From JBBDYG01 sp040901765 (lineage in GTDB: Bacteria > Planctomycetota > Planctomycetia > Pirellulales > Lacipirellulaceae), in NCBI GenBank assembly GCA_040901765.1, contig JBBDYG010000106.1, positions 11,775 through 75,774 of the forward strand: a stretch of 64,000 bases of DNA, written 5' to 3'. The notes under the pieces are model-generated. The model saw only the letters and a list, made by a program, of their open reading frames with translations, was not told where the DNA came from and ran no database searches. Below are positions 1 to 8,143 of the stretch, piece after piece (position 1 is the first letter of the stretch; every line of letters begins with the position of its first letter). Both the position numbers and the translations under genes were made by a program.

Positions 1-1
1 C

Positions 2-496
2 TTCGACGAGCTTGCCGCTGTCGGGTACGCGACTTCCAGCGCTTACACGATGGTCAAAGATTCTGGGCGTGTGATTTTCAGCTACCGCGACAACCTGTGG
101 CATGGCAGCGACCTTTTAGCCACTGGAATCGCCAGCTTCGGACACGCGTCAGGGGTTCATTATCAGAACCAACCGGAATGGGAAGCGTACATCGGTGCCC
201 TTGAGAACGGCGAGTTGCCGCTGAGCCGCGGTTTGCGAATCACGCCTCATCAAGCCTTGGTGCGGGAGATGGTCTTACAGCTTAAGAAGGGCTGGCTCGA
301 TGTTGATTACTTTCGGCAGAAGTTCGGCGTCAACATTGTCGACGAATGGCGCGACGCGTGGCATGAATACCAAGCCGACGGTTTGCTGTCGGTTGCCGAC
401 GGCCGCATCGAGCTTACGCGCCAAGGGCTGCTACGGGCCGATTCCCTCTTGCCGGCGTTCTTCGAGCCGGAGCACCAGGGCGTGCGGTACACGTGA
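2..496 (+). CDS. HemW-like radical SAM coproporphyrinogen III oxidase family protein, C-terminal part
   Basis: The reading frame is open from the first bases of the window, so the N-terminus with the radical-SAM CxxxCxxC motif lies outside it. The 164 visible residues match the C-terminal half of the oxygen-independent coproporphyrinogen oxidase/HemW family. Visible landmarks are a segment around ASFGHASGVHYQN, the PHQALVREMVLQLK helix, and the winged-helix HemN C-terminal domain that ends in LTRQGLLRADSLLPAFFEPEH. In the family this region contacts heme or porphyrin and closes the active site. HemW members are thought to handle heme, while HemN proper decarboxylates coproporphyrinogen III; the fragment alone cannot decide between them. 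The stop lies 9 bases from the convergent stop of the next gene. Confidence 0.8.
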   Translation, partial: FDELAAVGYATSSAYTMVKDSGRVIFSYRDNLWHGSDLLATGIASFGHASGVHYQNQPEWEAYIGALENGELPLSRGLRITPHQALVREMVLQLKKGWLDVDYFRQKFGVNIVDEWRDAWHEYQADGLLSVADGRIELTRQGLLRADSLLPAFFEPEHQGVRYT

Positions 497-505
497 AATG
501 AGACG

Positions 506-1117
506 CTAGATTATCCACCGCCGATCATCGCCAACAACCGACACGACAAGTTGTGGCCTGCCGCTTGCGGGCAGCAATTGAAAAGTTATCGGGAGTACCA
601 TGCTATGTATCGCATGCTGATCTTCCGGACGCGAGACACCGGCGGAGACGAGTTGATCCCCATCTAACCGTAATAACTCAATCTGCCAAGGATGTCGGTC
701 GATGAGCAACAATTCCCGTGTCCCCACGCTTTCGTAGAAGGGAATCTTGTCGTAGGACCGGTCGTCGGGACTCACGACTTCGATTGCCATGTCGGGGCCT
801 CCCAACCAATGGGTGCCGCAGTTCTTCGCCGGATTGCCGTACAAGTAGACGGCAACATCGGGGCAGCGATAATTGTGCGTCCAGTCCTGCCGGCGGTCAC
901 TCACATTGGTGCCAGCCAAGACCGTATCGCGATTCCAATCCACCACGAGATAAAGAATTGAAGCCAGCTTGCTAACAAACTCCTGATGCTCGTTGTTCGG
1001 CAGCGGCGCCATCACGTAAGTTCCCTCCCAGACTTCGTCCCAGCGATCGCCGCCGCACTCCGCTCGCTTGAGGCGGATTTTCTCGGCCAATTCGCGGTCC
1101 AGAATAAGCGTTGCCAT
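506..1117 (-). CDS. Uma2 family (DUF820) restriction endonuclease-like protein
   Basis: The 203-residue protein has the Uma2/DUF820 layout, a PD-(D/E)XK nuclease-like fold. The acidic segment PDVAVYL is followed by GPDMAIEVVSPDDRSYDK, then FYESVGTRELLLIDRHPWQIELLR, where the E-x-V-S and downstream K/E residues form the putative metal site. These proteins occur in many copies in planctomycetes and cyanobacteria; their biological role is unknown. The start at ATG 1117 gives a normal N-terminus for the family. The gene is transcribed convergently with the HemW-like gene. A second, divergent member is at 9584-10261. Confidence 0.8.
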   Translation of the reverse strand: MATLILDRELAEKIRLKRAECGGDRWDEVWEGTYVMAPLPNNEHQEFVSKLASILYLVVDWNRDTVLAGTNVSDRRQDWTHNYRCPDVAVYLYGNPAKNCGTHWLGGPDMAIEVVSPDDRSYDKIPFYESVGTRELLLIDRHPWQIELLRLDGDQLVSAGVSRPEDQHAIHSMVLPITFQLLPASGRPQLVVSVVGDDRRWII

Positions 1118-1179
1118 CGTTTGCTCCTGCGGTGATTTGACGTCACTCTATTCTACCATACCCGGCGTTCGCGCCGTCG

Positions 1180-2325
1180 CTATTCCCGATCCTTCGATGT
1201 GGTTTCATCATCTTGGCGACTCAGCCAGCCGCGGCGGTAAAAGAACAACAGCATCCCGCCCGCGACGGCCGCCATAACGGCGAGCGCCATGGGATAGCCG
1301 AAATACCAGTTCAGCTCCGGCATGTTCCACGGAGAAGCCTCGGTATTGAAATTCATGCCCCAGATTCCCACGACAAAACTCAAGGGAATAAAAATCGTCG
1401 CGATGATTGTCAGCACCTTCATGATTTCATTCATGCGGTTGCTGACCGTGGACATGTAGAAGTCGCGCATATCGGTGCAGATTTCGCGATAGGTCTCGAC
1501 CAAGTCGATAAGCTGGGTCGTGTGATCGTACACGTCGCGCAAATAGGTGCGCGTGTGATCGCTGATGCGAGGGTCGGGATCGCGTATGAGTTGATTCACC
1601 GCTTCACGATGAGGCCAAATGGCCCGCCGCAGCAAGAGCAAGTCGCCGCGCAATTGATGAACGGTCGAGAAGACCGCGGACGTGGGATGATTGCTAACTT
1701 GGTCGTCGAGTTCATCGAGCCGATCGCCGATATTCTCGAGTGCCGGAAAATAACCATCGACGACCGCGTCGATCAAGCGGTAGACGAGATAATCGGCGTG
1801 GCAATTCTGCCGCAAAAAACTGCCGGGTTGTTTTAGCTGGCTCCGGATTGCGTCGAAGTTATCGCGCGGGCGCTCCTGGAACGTGAGCACGAATCCGTCG
1901 CCCAGAAAAATGCTTACCTGGTCCGTCTCAAACGGCGCCACCTGTTCCACTTCCCGCACGACGATGTAGAGCGACGATTCATACGCATCGACCTTTGCTC
2001 GTTGGTGAACGTGAACCACGTCTTCGAGCGCAAGTGGATGAAGTCCGAAGGCCTGCCCCAGTTCGCGCATGACCTCGGCATTTCCTACTCCGACGACGTT
2101 CACCCAGATTAGCGAGAATTTCGCGCGCAGCGGTTCGATTTCTTTGACCGACTGGATCGATTGGCTAACAACGTCGGTCGGACTGAAGGCGAAGACCTCG
2201 ATCGCCGGCCGTGGCCCGGCCAACTCGCTGGGATGAAGCGAAGCCTCCGGCGCGGCACCGGGCCGAGACTTGCTGCTCCGCAGCCGCAATCGCCGGCTCA
2301 GCCGCGAGCGGTTTCGCTTGCTCAT
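1180..2325 (-). CDS. corA: CorA family magnesium/cobalt transport protein
   Basis: The 381-residue protein is a CorA-type Mg2+ channel. It has a long cytoplasmic N-terminal alpha/beta and helical domain, then two C-terminal transmembrane helices. The signature GMN motif is visible as GIWGMNFN at the end of the first membrane helix; this loop forms the selectivity filter of the pentameric channel. The short basic tail after the second helix is typical. The N-terminal ~35 residues are rich in Arg and Ser and may be a lineage-specific extension. The gene starts 8 bases after the stop of purF on the same strand, so the two are probably cotranscribed. Confidence 0.9.
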   Translation of the reverse strand: MSKRNRSRLSRRLRLRSSKSRPGAAPEASLHPSELAGPRPAIEVFAFSPTDVVSQSIQSVKEIEPLRAKFSLIWVNVVGVGNAEVMRELGQAFGLHPLALEDVVHVHQRAKVDAYESSLYIVVREVEQVAPFETDQVSIFLGDGFVLTFQERPRDNFDAIRSQLKQPGSFLRQNCHADYLVYRLIDAVVDGYFPALENIGDRLDELDDQVSNHPTSAVFSTVHQLRGDLLLLRRAIWPHREAVNQLIRDPDPRISDHTRTYLRDVYDHTTQLIDLVETYREICTDMRDFYMSTVSNRMNEIMKVLTIIATIFIPLSFVVGIWGMNFNTEASPWNMPELNWYFGYPMALAVMAAVAGGMLLFFYRRGWLSRQDDETTSKDRE

Positions 2326-2333
2326 AAGGTGCG

Positions 2334-3950
2334 CTAGGGAGAAACCAAGGAAGCTTGAGGCGACTCATAAGTTCTCATCGGCGACGGCCTTGGCGAGCCG
2401 TCGTCGCCCGCTGTTAAGTCCGCTTCGCCCTGGCGAGCGATCTCGTAGAGCCGTTGGCCGTGGGGGGTCGGATAGTTGCCGGTGATGCAAGCCTGACACA
2501 GTTCGCCCGCCGGGCGGCCGACGGCGCGGGAGATTGAATCGACTGGTAGATAGCGGAGCGAGTCGGCGCCCAGAACGCGTGCCATTTCGGCATAAGCCGC
2601 TTCGCGCGAGCTGCTATTGGCCAGAAACGGCGGCGCAAATAGTTCCGCGATTGTGGACATGTCGATGCCGTAGAAGCACGGCGCCACAATCGGCGGGCAA
2701 GCCACCCGCACGTGAATTTCGCGTGCATGGCCAATTTCGCGAAGCTTACTGATCAGCACCCGCATGGTCGTGCTGCGAACGATGGAATCTTCCACCAGCA
2801 GCACCCGTTTGCCCTCCAACACCTCACGCAGCGGCGTGTACTTGGCGGCGGCTTTGTGAATCCGCGCGTTGGCGCCCTCGATGAAGGTTCGGCCCGAGTA
2901 CCGATTGCGGATCAGCCCTTCCACGCTCGGCACACCCAGTTTATAGGCCATCGCGTCGGCGGCGCATTTGCTCGTGTCGGGCACCGGCACCACGATGGTG
3001 TCGTCGTCGATGGGCACATTTTCCAGTCGCGCCAATTCTTCGCCCAGCGTTTTCCGCGAGAGATAAACGCTACGGCCATCGATCGTGCTGGCCACGTTGG
3101 CGAAGTAAATCCATTCGAAGAAGCAATGCGCGCGACTCGGTTGATCGACAAAACGATTGATATGTAGCTTGCCATCGACGATTGTAATCGCGTGCCCCGG
3201 CTCCAGCGAATGGATGTTCTCTTGTTGAAAGCCGAGGTTCAGCAGGGCCACGCTTTCACTCGCGGCGGCAAACAACGCTCCTTGAATGGCGTAGCACAGA
3301 GGCCGGTTGCCAAGCGGGTCGCGGGCCACGAGCATTTCGCCCAACGCGTTCAATAGAACCAGGCTATAGGCGCCATCGAACTTGGGCGCCACGTTCTGCA
3401 TGATTTCGAGCAGCGACGGCCGAAGATCGCCGGACATTTCCCGGCTGATCTCGTGCAGAATGATTTCGGTGTCGGTCTCGCGCGCGAGGTGATGATCGTC
3501 GTCGGCCAGAAGCTTGTCCCTCAACTCCGCGTAATTGGCGAGTTGCCCGTTGAAGGCAAAGCTGAACCACTTGCGCTTCTGCAAGTGATGCCGTTCGAAG
3601 GGCTGGGCGTAGCTGCGGTCTTCGCGGCCGCAAGTGGCGTAGCGAACGTGGCCGATCGCGGCCCGGCCGGCGTAATGCGCCATCAGGCTCTCCGCTTTGC
3701 CACGGTGGCTAAGGCGAAAGACTTCGCTGACGCCGCCCAAATCCTTGTACGTCTCGATGAACTGCTGGCGGTTTGGATTGAACGTGGTCATTCCCGCGGC
3801 GAGCTGGCCGCGATTCTGAATATCGAGCAGCATCCGCGGGATCAGCCGCGACACTTCGTTTGGCCCTTGCGGCGGGCAGAGTGGGCTGGGATGGGCGCTG
3901 GGCAGGTGATAGATCGCCGCCACGCCGCACTCGTGATGCAATTCACTCAT
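2334..3950 (-). CDS. purF: Amidophosphoribosyltransferase
   Basis: PurF transfers the glutamine amide to PRPP, the first committed step of purine synthesis. The N-terminal Ntn glutaminase domain begins MSELHHECGV, so Cys8 would be the nucleophile after removal of a short propeptide, as in Bacillus-type enzymes. The PRPP-binding loop is visible as VLLVEDSIVRSTTM. The four cysteines that hold the 4Fe-4S cluster in the Bacillus class are all present: in AHCFFEW, in APCFYGID, and the pair in ELCQACITG. Residues 27-42 form a short insertion. I chose ATG 3950 because it puts the Cys at the usual distance; an upstream in-frame GTG at 3980 is possible. The gene leads into corA. Confidence 0.93.
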   Translation of the reverse strand: MSELHHECGVAAIYHLPSAHPSPLCPPQGPNEVSRLIPRMLLDIQNRGQLAAGMTTFNPNRQQFIETYKDLGGVSEVFRLSHRGKAESLMAHYAGRAAIGHVRYATCGREDRSYAQPFERHHLQKRKWFSFAFNGQLANYAELRDKLLADDDHHLARETDTEIILHEISREMSGDLRPSLLEIMQNVAPKFDGAYSLVLLNALGEMLVARDPLGNRPLCYAIQGALFAAASESVALLNLGFQQENIHSLEPGHAITIVDGKLHINRFVDQPSRAHCFFEWIYFANVASTIDGRSVYLSRKTLGEELARLENVPIDDDTIVVPVPDTSKCAADAMAYKLGVPSVEGLIRNRYSGRTFIEGANARIHKAAAKYTPLREVLEGKRVLLVEDSIVRSTTMRVLISKLREIGHAREIHVRVACPPIVAPCFYGIDMSTIAELFAPPFLANSSSREAAYAEMARVLGADSLRYLPVDSISRAVGRPAGELCQACITGNYPTPHGQRLYEIARQGEADLTAGDDGSPRPSPMRTYESPQASLVSP

Positions 3951-4056
3951 GGAAGAATCTGTTCCTGCGGGGAGAAGCACGCCGGGGGTGTGAATTTGTC
4001 ACCCGACCCTTCACATTGTACGGGCGTGCCAACCCGTGCTCCAAGGGGCGGAACGA

Positions 4057-4168
4057 GCAGGCAGAGGGCAGTAGGCAGAGGGCAGTCAAGAAATCGACAG
4101 CAGCGTCGGCTTTTCACCGTCTACTTTTCTCCTGCCTCCTGCCTCCTGCCTACTGCCTGCTGCCTGCT
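4057..4168. repeat. Imperfect inverted repeat built from GGCAGAGGGCAGTA-like units
   Basis: The left arm consists of repeated GGCAGAGGGCAGTA units. The right arm, about 45 bases later, is the complementary run of CTGCCTCCTGCC units ending just before the ATG of the acetyltransferase. It fits the pattern of the other intergenic palindromes in this window, although its sequence is its own. It may form a hairpin in the leader of the downstream gene. Confidence 0.6.
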
Positions 4169-4702
4169 ATGTTTTTAGAATCGATCACTACCGAGCGACT
4201 CTTACTCCGCGCGCCGCGGCTGGAAGACGCGACCGCGATTTTCTCGCGTTATGCCAGCAATCCGGCGGTCACGCGGAATCTGTCGTGGCCGACCCACACT
4301 TCGCCGGCTGATACGCGTCGGTTCTTGCAACTTGCGGAGCAACTGCGGGCCGATGGATCGCTCATCAATTGGGCGATCTGCACCCGCGACGATGGCCGAC
4401 TTCACGGCATGATCGGCGTGCGTCCCGATTTCCCACGGGTGGAGGTGGGCTATGTGCTGGCGCAAGATCGGTGGGGCCACGGTTTGATGACCGAAGCGCT
4501 CCATGCAGTGGTTGCCGAGGTGCGAGAACATGCCGATGTATGGCGAATTCAGGCCCATTGTGCGACGGACAATGCGGCCTCCGCGCGCGTGCTGGAAAAG
4601 GCGGGCTTTGAATTGGAGGGCGTCGCGCGGCGATACTTCGTATTGCCTAATCGCGGGCCGGAACCCGTGGATGCGAAACTGTACGCGATGATAGTTCGAT
4701 AA
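4169..4702 (+). CDS. GNAT family N-acetyltransferase, RimJ/RimL type
   Basis: The 177-residue protein has the RimJ/RimL layout: an N-terminal TTERLLLRAPRLEDATAIF segment, the central strand ending VEVGYVLAQDRWGHGLMTEALHAVV that carries the acetyl-CoA pyrophosphate loop, and the C-terminal NAASARVLEKAGFELEG signature. It should acetylate an amino group on a protein, peptide or small molecule, but the substrate cannot be read from the sequence. The frame stays open far upstream, but that part is encoded by the repeat, so ATG 4169 is the sensible start. There is no clear Shine-Dalgarno sequence because the repeat abuts the start. It converges with another GNAT gene 8 bases downstream. Confidence 0.85.
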   Translation: MFLESITTERLLLRAPRLEDATAIFSRYASNPAVTRNLSWPTHTSPADTRRFLQLAEQLRADGSLINWAICTRDDGRLHGMIGVRPDFPRVEVGYVLAQDRWGHGLMTEALHAVVAEVREHADVWRIQAHCATDNAASARVLEKAGFELEGVARRYFVLPNRGPEPVDAKLYAMIVR

Positions 4703-4710
4703 GGCGAGAG

Positions 4711-5223
4711 TTAGGAATCGAGTCGTTTTTTCCAAAACGCCGAGAGATGGGGCGGTTCCACTTGGTCGCTGCCGACGAAGCCGCAACTTGCGTACAACTT
4801 CTGTGCCGCGTGGTTGTCTCCGCGGACCTCAAGGGTTAACCCGCAATAGCCCTGAGCGCGGGCGTCGCTTTCGATACGGGCGAGCAACGCCCGGCCTACA
4901 CCGCGGCCGCGGAATTCGGGCCGCACCACCAAGTCGTGAATATTCACCAGCGGCCGCGCAGCAAAGCTGCTGTAGCCCACTATGCAGGTTGCCAGACCAA
5001 CTGGCATTTCGCTCAAAAATGCGAGCCACACGCGACTGGCGGGATGGTCCCGCAGAAAATCGGGCAGACGGTTGCGAACATTTGCCGCCAAGGGCGTTGA
5101 GCCGCCAATCGGCTCGGTGGCGTAAAGGTCCAGCAGTTCGACCAGCGCCCGCCGGTCGGCGTCGAGGGCGTAGTTGATTGACCGAATCTCAAGTTCGTTG
5201 CCTGGCTTCGCTGCGGTTCCCAT
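4711..5223 (-). CDS. GNAT family N-acetyltransferase
   Basis: The 170-residue protein has a complete GNAT core. The beta-4 strand NIHDLVVRPEFRGRGVGRALL carries the R/Q-x-x-G-x-G/A acetyl-CoA loop (RGRGVG), followed by LTLEVRGDNHAAQKLYASCGF, the usual C-terminal signature. The N-terminal part is helical (ALDADRRALVELLDLYATEP). The substrate is unknown. I chose ATG 5223, which gives a normal domain length; upstream in-frame sequence to 5415 looks non-coding. It is unrelated in detail to the convergent GNAT gene next to it. Confidence 0.85.
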   Translation of the reverse strand: MGTAAKPGNELEIRSINYALDADRRALVELLDLYATEPIGGSTPLAANVRNRLPDFLRDHPASRVWLAFLSEMPVGLATCIVGYSSFAARPLVNIHDLVVRPEFRGRGVGRALLARIESDARAQGYCGLTLEVRGDNHAAQKLYASCGFVGSDQVEPPHLSAFWKKRLDS

Positions 5224-5294
5224 CGGCCGTATTATGCGGCCCGCGGACCGGGAGGGCGAGGCTCCCGCCGAGCCTTGGTGCAGGCACGGCCCCG

Positions 5295-5324
5295 TTGACA
5301 CCTTAGCCAATTCCCCGGTACATT
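5295..5324 (+). promoter_or_regulatory. Candidate sigma70-type promoter for the rpmF-fab cluster
   Basis: A perfect -35 hexamer TTGACA at 5295-5300 is followed after 18 bases by TACATT at 5319-5324, which matches four of six positions of the -10 consensus. Transcription would begin about 55 bases before the rpmF start. This rests on the motif alone. Confidence 0.4.
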
Positions 5325-5386
5325 GTGGGGCTAATTCCGCAAGTGCGTAACTCGTTTCGCCAAAACATGTTCCGATAGGTGTCGCG

Positions 5387-5569
5387 ATGGCCGTCCCCAA
5401 ACGAAAACATTCCAATGCGCGGACTGGTAGCCGTCGTGCTCACGACGCGCTGAAGCCCAAGCAGCTTCATGCCTGCCCCAAGTGCGGTACGCCGATTCCG
5501 TCGCACGTGGTCTGCCCGAATCCCAATTGCGGGAATTACATGGGCCGAACGATGGTCGAATCGACCTAG
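5387..5569 (+). CDS. rpmF: 50S ribosomal protein L32
   Basis: The 60-residue basic protein begins MAVPKRKHSNARTGSRRAHD, the L32 N-terminal signature. It keeps the zinc-ribbon form with Cys30, Cys33, Cys43 and Cys48, in CPKC and CPNPNC, so it is the zinc-binding (C+) paralogue. L32 sits in the large ribosomal subunit near the peptidyl-transferase region. Bacterial rpmF is classically linked to fatty-acid genes, and here it heads such a cluster directly upstream of fabD. Length is normal for the family. Confidence 0.95.
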   Translation: MAVPKRKHSNARTGSRRAHDALKPKQLHACPKCGTPIPSHVVCPNPNCGNYMGRTMVEST

Positions 5570-5616
5570 CCTCCACCTCTGCCAATTTTACGCCCCGCGG
5601 TTTGGAGGGACGCCCG

Positions 5617-6531
5617 TTGGCCAGCAAGACGGCACTGCTGTTTCCGGGTCAGGGTGCCCAGATGGTCGGCATGGGGGCGGAGTTGTACGCTTCACTCGCG
5701 ACTGCGAAACAGCTCTACGATCGGGCCAGCGAACAATTGGGCTACGACTTACACGAACTGTGCGCGCGCGGCCCGGCCGAAGAACTCGATTCAACGATCT
5801 ATAGTCAGCCCGCCCTCTACGTCACCAGTCTTGCGGCGCTGGAGCAGCTCAAGCAAGATTCGCCCGATGTGATCGACCATTGCGTGGCGACGGCTGGATT
5901 GAGCCTGGGCGAATATACCGCACTGGCCTTTGCGGGGGCGGTCTCGTTCGAGGATGGTCTGCGTGTGGTGGCCGAGCGCGGGCGGGCGATGCAGGACGCG
6001 GCAGATAATGCTTCCAGCGGCATGGTGAGCGTGCTCGGACTAGATGCCGACCAAGTCCAGCGGCTGTGCGATGAGGCACGCCACGGCGACGTACTCGATA
6101 TCGCAAACTATCTCTGTCCCGGCAATATCGTGGTTTCCGGAGCGAACGCAGCCTGTGAACGGATTGCCGAACTGGCGACGCAGGCCGGGGCGATGCGGGT
6201 GATTCCGCTGGCGGTTGCCGGGGCTTTTCACACGTCGCTGATGCAACCGGCCGTGGATCGGCTGCGGGCCGTTCTTGCCGACGTGCCGCTCAACAGCCCG
6301 CGAATTCCAGTGATATCGAACGTCGATGCGCGCCCTCACAGCGATCCCGATGAAATTCGTTCGCTCCTCGTGGAACAAGTGGTTCGCCCGGTGCGGTGGG
6401 AGGATTCGGTACGGCGGCTGATTGCGGATTTTGGCGTAGAACAGTTTTACGAACTCGGCCCCGGCCGCGTGTTGAGGGGCTTGCTGAAACGAATCGATCG
6501 CTTGCTTCCCTGCGAGAGCGTGCCGGCGTAG
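5617..6531 (+). CDS. fabD: Malonyl-CoA:ACP transacylase
   Basis: FabD loads malonyl groups from CoA onto acyl carrier protein for fatty-acid elongation. The protein opens with TALLFPGQGAQMVGMG, which contains the family GQGAQ motif. It has the nucleophile elbow GLSLGEYTAL (Ser of GxSxG) and the catalytic His in AGAFHTSLM. I chose the TTG at 5617, which gives 304 residues, because a GGAGGGA Shine-Dalgarno lies 6 bases upstream and the product starts exactly at the conserved FPGQG region. The open frame upstream overlaps rpmF and is not needed. It lies 47 bases after rpmF, suggesting one transcript. Confidence 0.93.
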   Translation: MASKTALLFPGQGAQMVGMGAELYASLATAKQLYDRASEQLGYDLHELCARGPAEELDSTIYSQPALYVTSLAALEQLKQDSPDVIDHCVATAGLSLGEYTALAFAGAVSFEDGLRVVAERGRAMQDAADNASSGMVSVLGLDADQVQRLCDEARHGDVLDIANYLCPGNIVVSGANAACERIAELATQAGAMRVIPLAVAGAFHTSLMQPAVDRLRAVLADVPLNSPRIPVISNVDARPHSDPDEIRSLLVEQVVRPVRWEDSVRRLIADFGVEQFYELGPGRVLRGLLKRIDRLLPCESVPA

Positions 6532-6581
6532 CCTTCGAACAACCTTTTGAGCCGTCGCACCACGTGCGACACGGAAAAACG

Positions 6582-6664
6582 GGTGGCACGCCCTGAGGCT
6601 CTGCGAAGGGCGTGGTGAAGATACGTGCCACGCCACGCCCTTCGCGGACTCAGGGCATGCCACC
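6582..6664. repeat. Long palindromic element, family C copy 1 (between fabD and fabG)
   Basis: The left arm starts GGTGGCACGCCCTGAG and reads on through GCGAAGGGCGTGG. The right arm is its near-complement, CCACGCCCTTCGCGGACTC followed by AGGGCATGCCACC. A close copy with the same two-part arms is at 43465-43550, so this is a dispersed repeat rather than a local terminator. There is no T-tract after the stem. Confidence 0.75.
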
Positions 6665-6693
6665 CACCGAAATCACTCAATGGAGGAAACCCC

Positions 6694-7470
6694 ATGTCGG
6701 ATGATCCTGACCGTCGAATTCGGGTCAATCTCTCGGGCCAATCGGCATTAGTGACGGGTGCGTCGCGCGGCATTGGCAAGGCGATCGCTCTAGCACTCGG
6801 GCAGTCCGGAGCGAAAGTGGCGTGCCTTGCACGGAGTCCCGACAAGCTCGAAGAAACGGCCTCGGCGATCCGGGCTGGAGGCGGCGAGGCACTGGTGCTG
6901 GCAGCCGACGTAGTGGACAGCGCCGCGGCGGATGCAGCCGTCCAGCAGGTCGTCGATAAATGGGGACAGCTCGACATCCTGGTCAATAACGCCGGCATTA
7001 CCCGCGATACCTTGCTGCCGCGTATGAGCGACGAGGATTGGGATGCCGTGATCGCGACCAACCTTCGCAGCGTGTTCTTGTTCACGCGTGCCGCGGCCCA
7101 GGCAATGGTGCGGGCCAAGCGGGGGCGGATCATCAATATTTCCAGCGTTTCGGGTCTCATGGGCAATCCCGGGCAGGCGAACTACTCCGCTTCCAAGGCC
7201 GGGGTCATCGGGTTCACGCAGACGGTTGCCCGGGAATTGGCCAGTAAACGTCGTCCGATCACCGTCAACGCCATTTGCCCAGGTTTTATCGCTTCGGACA
7301 TGACCGAAGCGCTGGGCGAGGCCCTGCAGGCGGCCGTCAAAGAGCGGATCCCGCTTCAAAGACTCGGAGAGGCCCAAGAGGTGGCCGACGCCGTCCTTTA
7401 CTTGGCGAGTGCCTCGACCGCCTACATGACTGGCCAAGTGATAACTCTCGACGGCGGCCTCACCGCCTGA
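6694..7470 (+). CDS. fabG: 3-oxoacyl-ACP reductase
   Basis: FabG reduces 3-oxoacyl-ACP with NADPH in the elongation cycle. The 258-residue protein is a classical short-chain dehydrogenase. It has the cofactor loop TGASRGIG near residue 20, NNAG near residue 94, the catalytic Ser in NISSVSG, and Tyr and Lys in YSASKAG. The C-terminus ITLDGGLTA is typical for FabG. ATG 6694 is preceded by GGAGG at the right spacing. Upstream in-frame codons come from the palindromic repeat and are excluded. The neighbours fabD and acpP support FabG rather than another SDR. Confidence 0.93.
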   Translation: MSDDPDRRIRVNLSGQSALVTGASRGIGKAIALALGQSGAKVACLARSPDKLEETASAIRAGGGEALVLAADVVDSAAADAAVQQVVDKWGQLDILVNNAGITRDTLLPRMSDEDWDAVIATNLRSVFLFTRAAAQAMVRAKRGRIINISSVSGLMGNPGQANYSASKAGVIGFTQTVARELASKRRPITVNAICPGFIASDMTEALGEALQAAVKERIPLQRLGEAQEVADAVLYLASASTAYMTGQVITLDGGLTA

Positions 7471-7744
7471 AAGCGACAGTGCAGCGGTTTAAAGCCCCCC
7501 AATCGACCTAGACACCCCACGGAAAAGGCGGTATATCTTGACCTCGCTTACGGAGTCGCTCTATTTTGAGGGGCTGTCCGCCTGATGCAGTGACTTCATT
7601 GATTGGCGCAGGAGTTGCGCACGCCCGTGTAAGTAAATTTTTTTGTTCTTCCAACCGGTCTCGGCGAACGTGTGAACGCAAGCCCATTGGCCACTGGGAG
7701 ATGGTAGATATTCACCTGACTAGCGGAAAGAAGGAGGACCAATC

Positions 7745-7984
7745 GTGGCCTCAGTGATGGAACGTGTGACCGACATCGTGGCCGAGCAACTCGGTGTCGA
7801 CAAAGAGAAGATTACCCCCGAGACTTCGTTCGTAAACGACCTCGGAGCAGACTCGCTCGACACTGTCGAGCTGGTGATGGAGCTCGAAGAGGAATTCGAC
7901 ATCAACATACCCGATGACGCCGCCGAGAAGATTCAAACGGTAGGTCAGGCGGTTGAGTACATCGAGAAGTCTGCCAACAAGTAG
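7745..7984 (+). CDS. acpP: Acyl carrier protein
   Basis: The 79-residue acidic protein carries the phosphopantetheine attachment site DSL with Ser37 in GADSLDTVELVMELE. The rest follows the four-helix ACP pattern. It shuttles acyl intermediates between the Fab enzymes. The GTG start at 7745 is preceded by a strong AAGGAGG. About 270 bases without a gene separate it from fabG, long enough for its own promoter, as is common for this highly expressed gene. A clear terminator follows it. Confidence 0.96.
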   Translation: MASVMERVTDIVAEQLGVDKEKITPETSFVNDLGADSLDTVELVMELEEEFDINIPDDAAEKIQTVGQAVEYIEKSANK

Positions 7985-8031
7985 CGGCGGAGAGATTCAC
8001 GCCTCTCCACGCGGTTGTGAGAATTAGCTCT

Positions 8032-8063
8032 CGGCGCACGGCTCGGGTCGGTGCGCCGTTTTT
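8032..8063 (+). terminator. Rho-independent terminator after acpP
   Basis: An 8-bp perfect stem, CGGCGCAC at 8032-8039 and GTGCGCCG at 8051-8058, closes an 11-base loop and is followed by TTTTT. It lies 48 bases after the acpP stop and before fabF, so most acpP transcripts probably end here. Confidence 0.8.
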
Positions 8064-8143
8064 GTTCCACAAGTCAGTCGATCGCGGCCGGCCAACGCGG
8101 ATTGTCAGCCGGGAACGACTGACCTATCGGTGAGATGCAATCC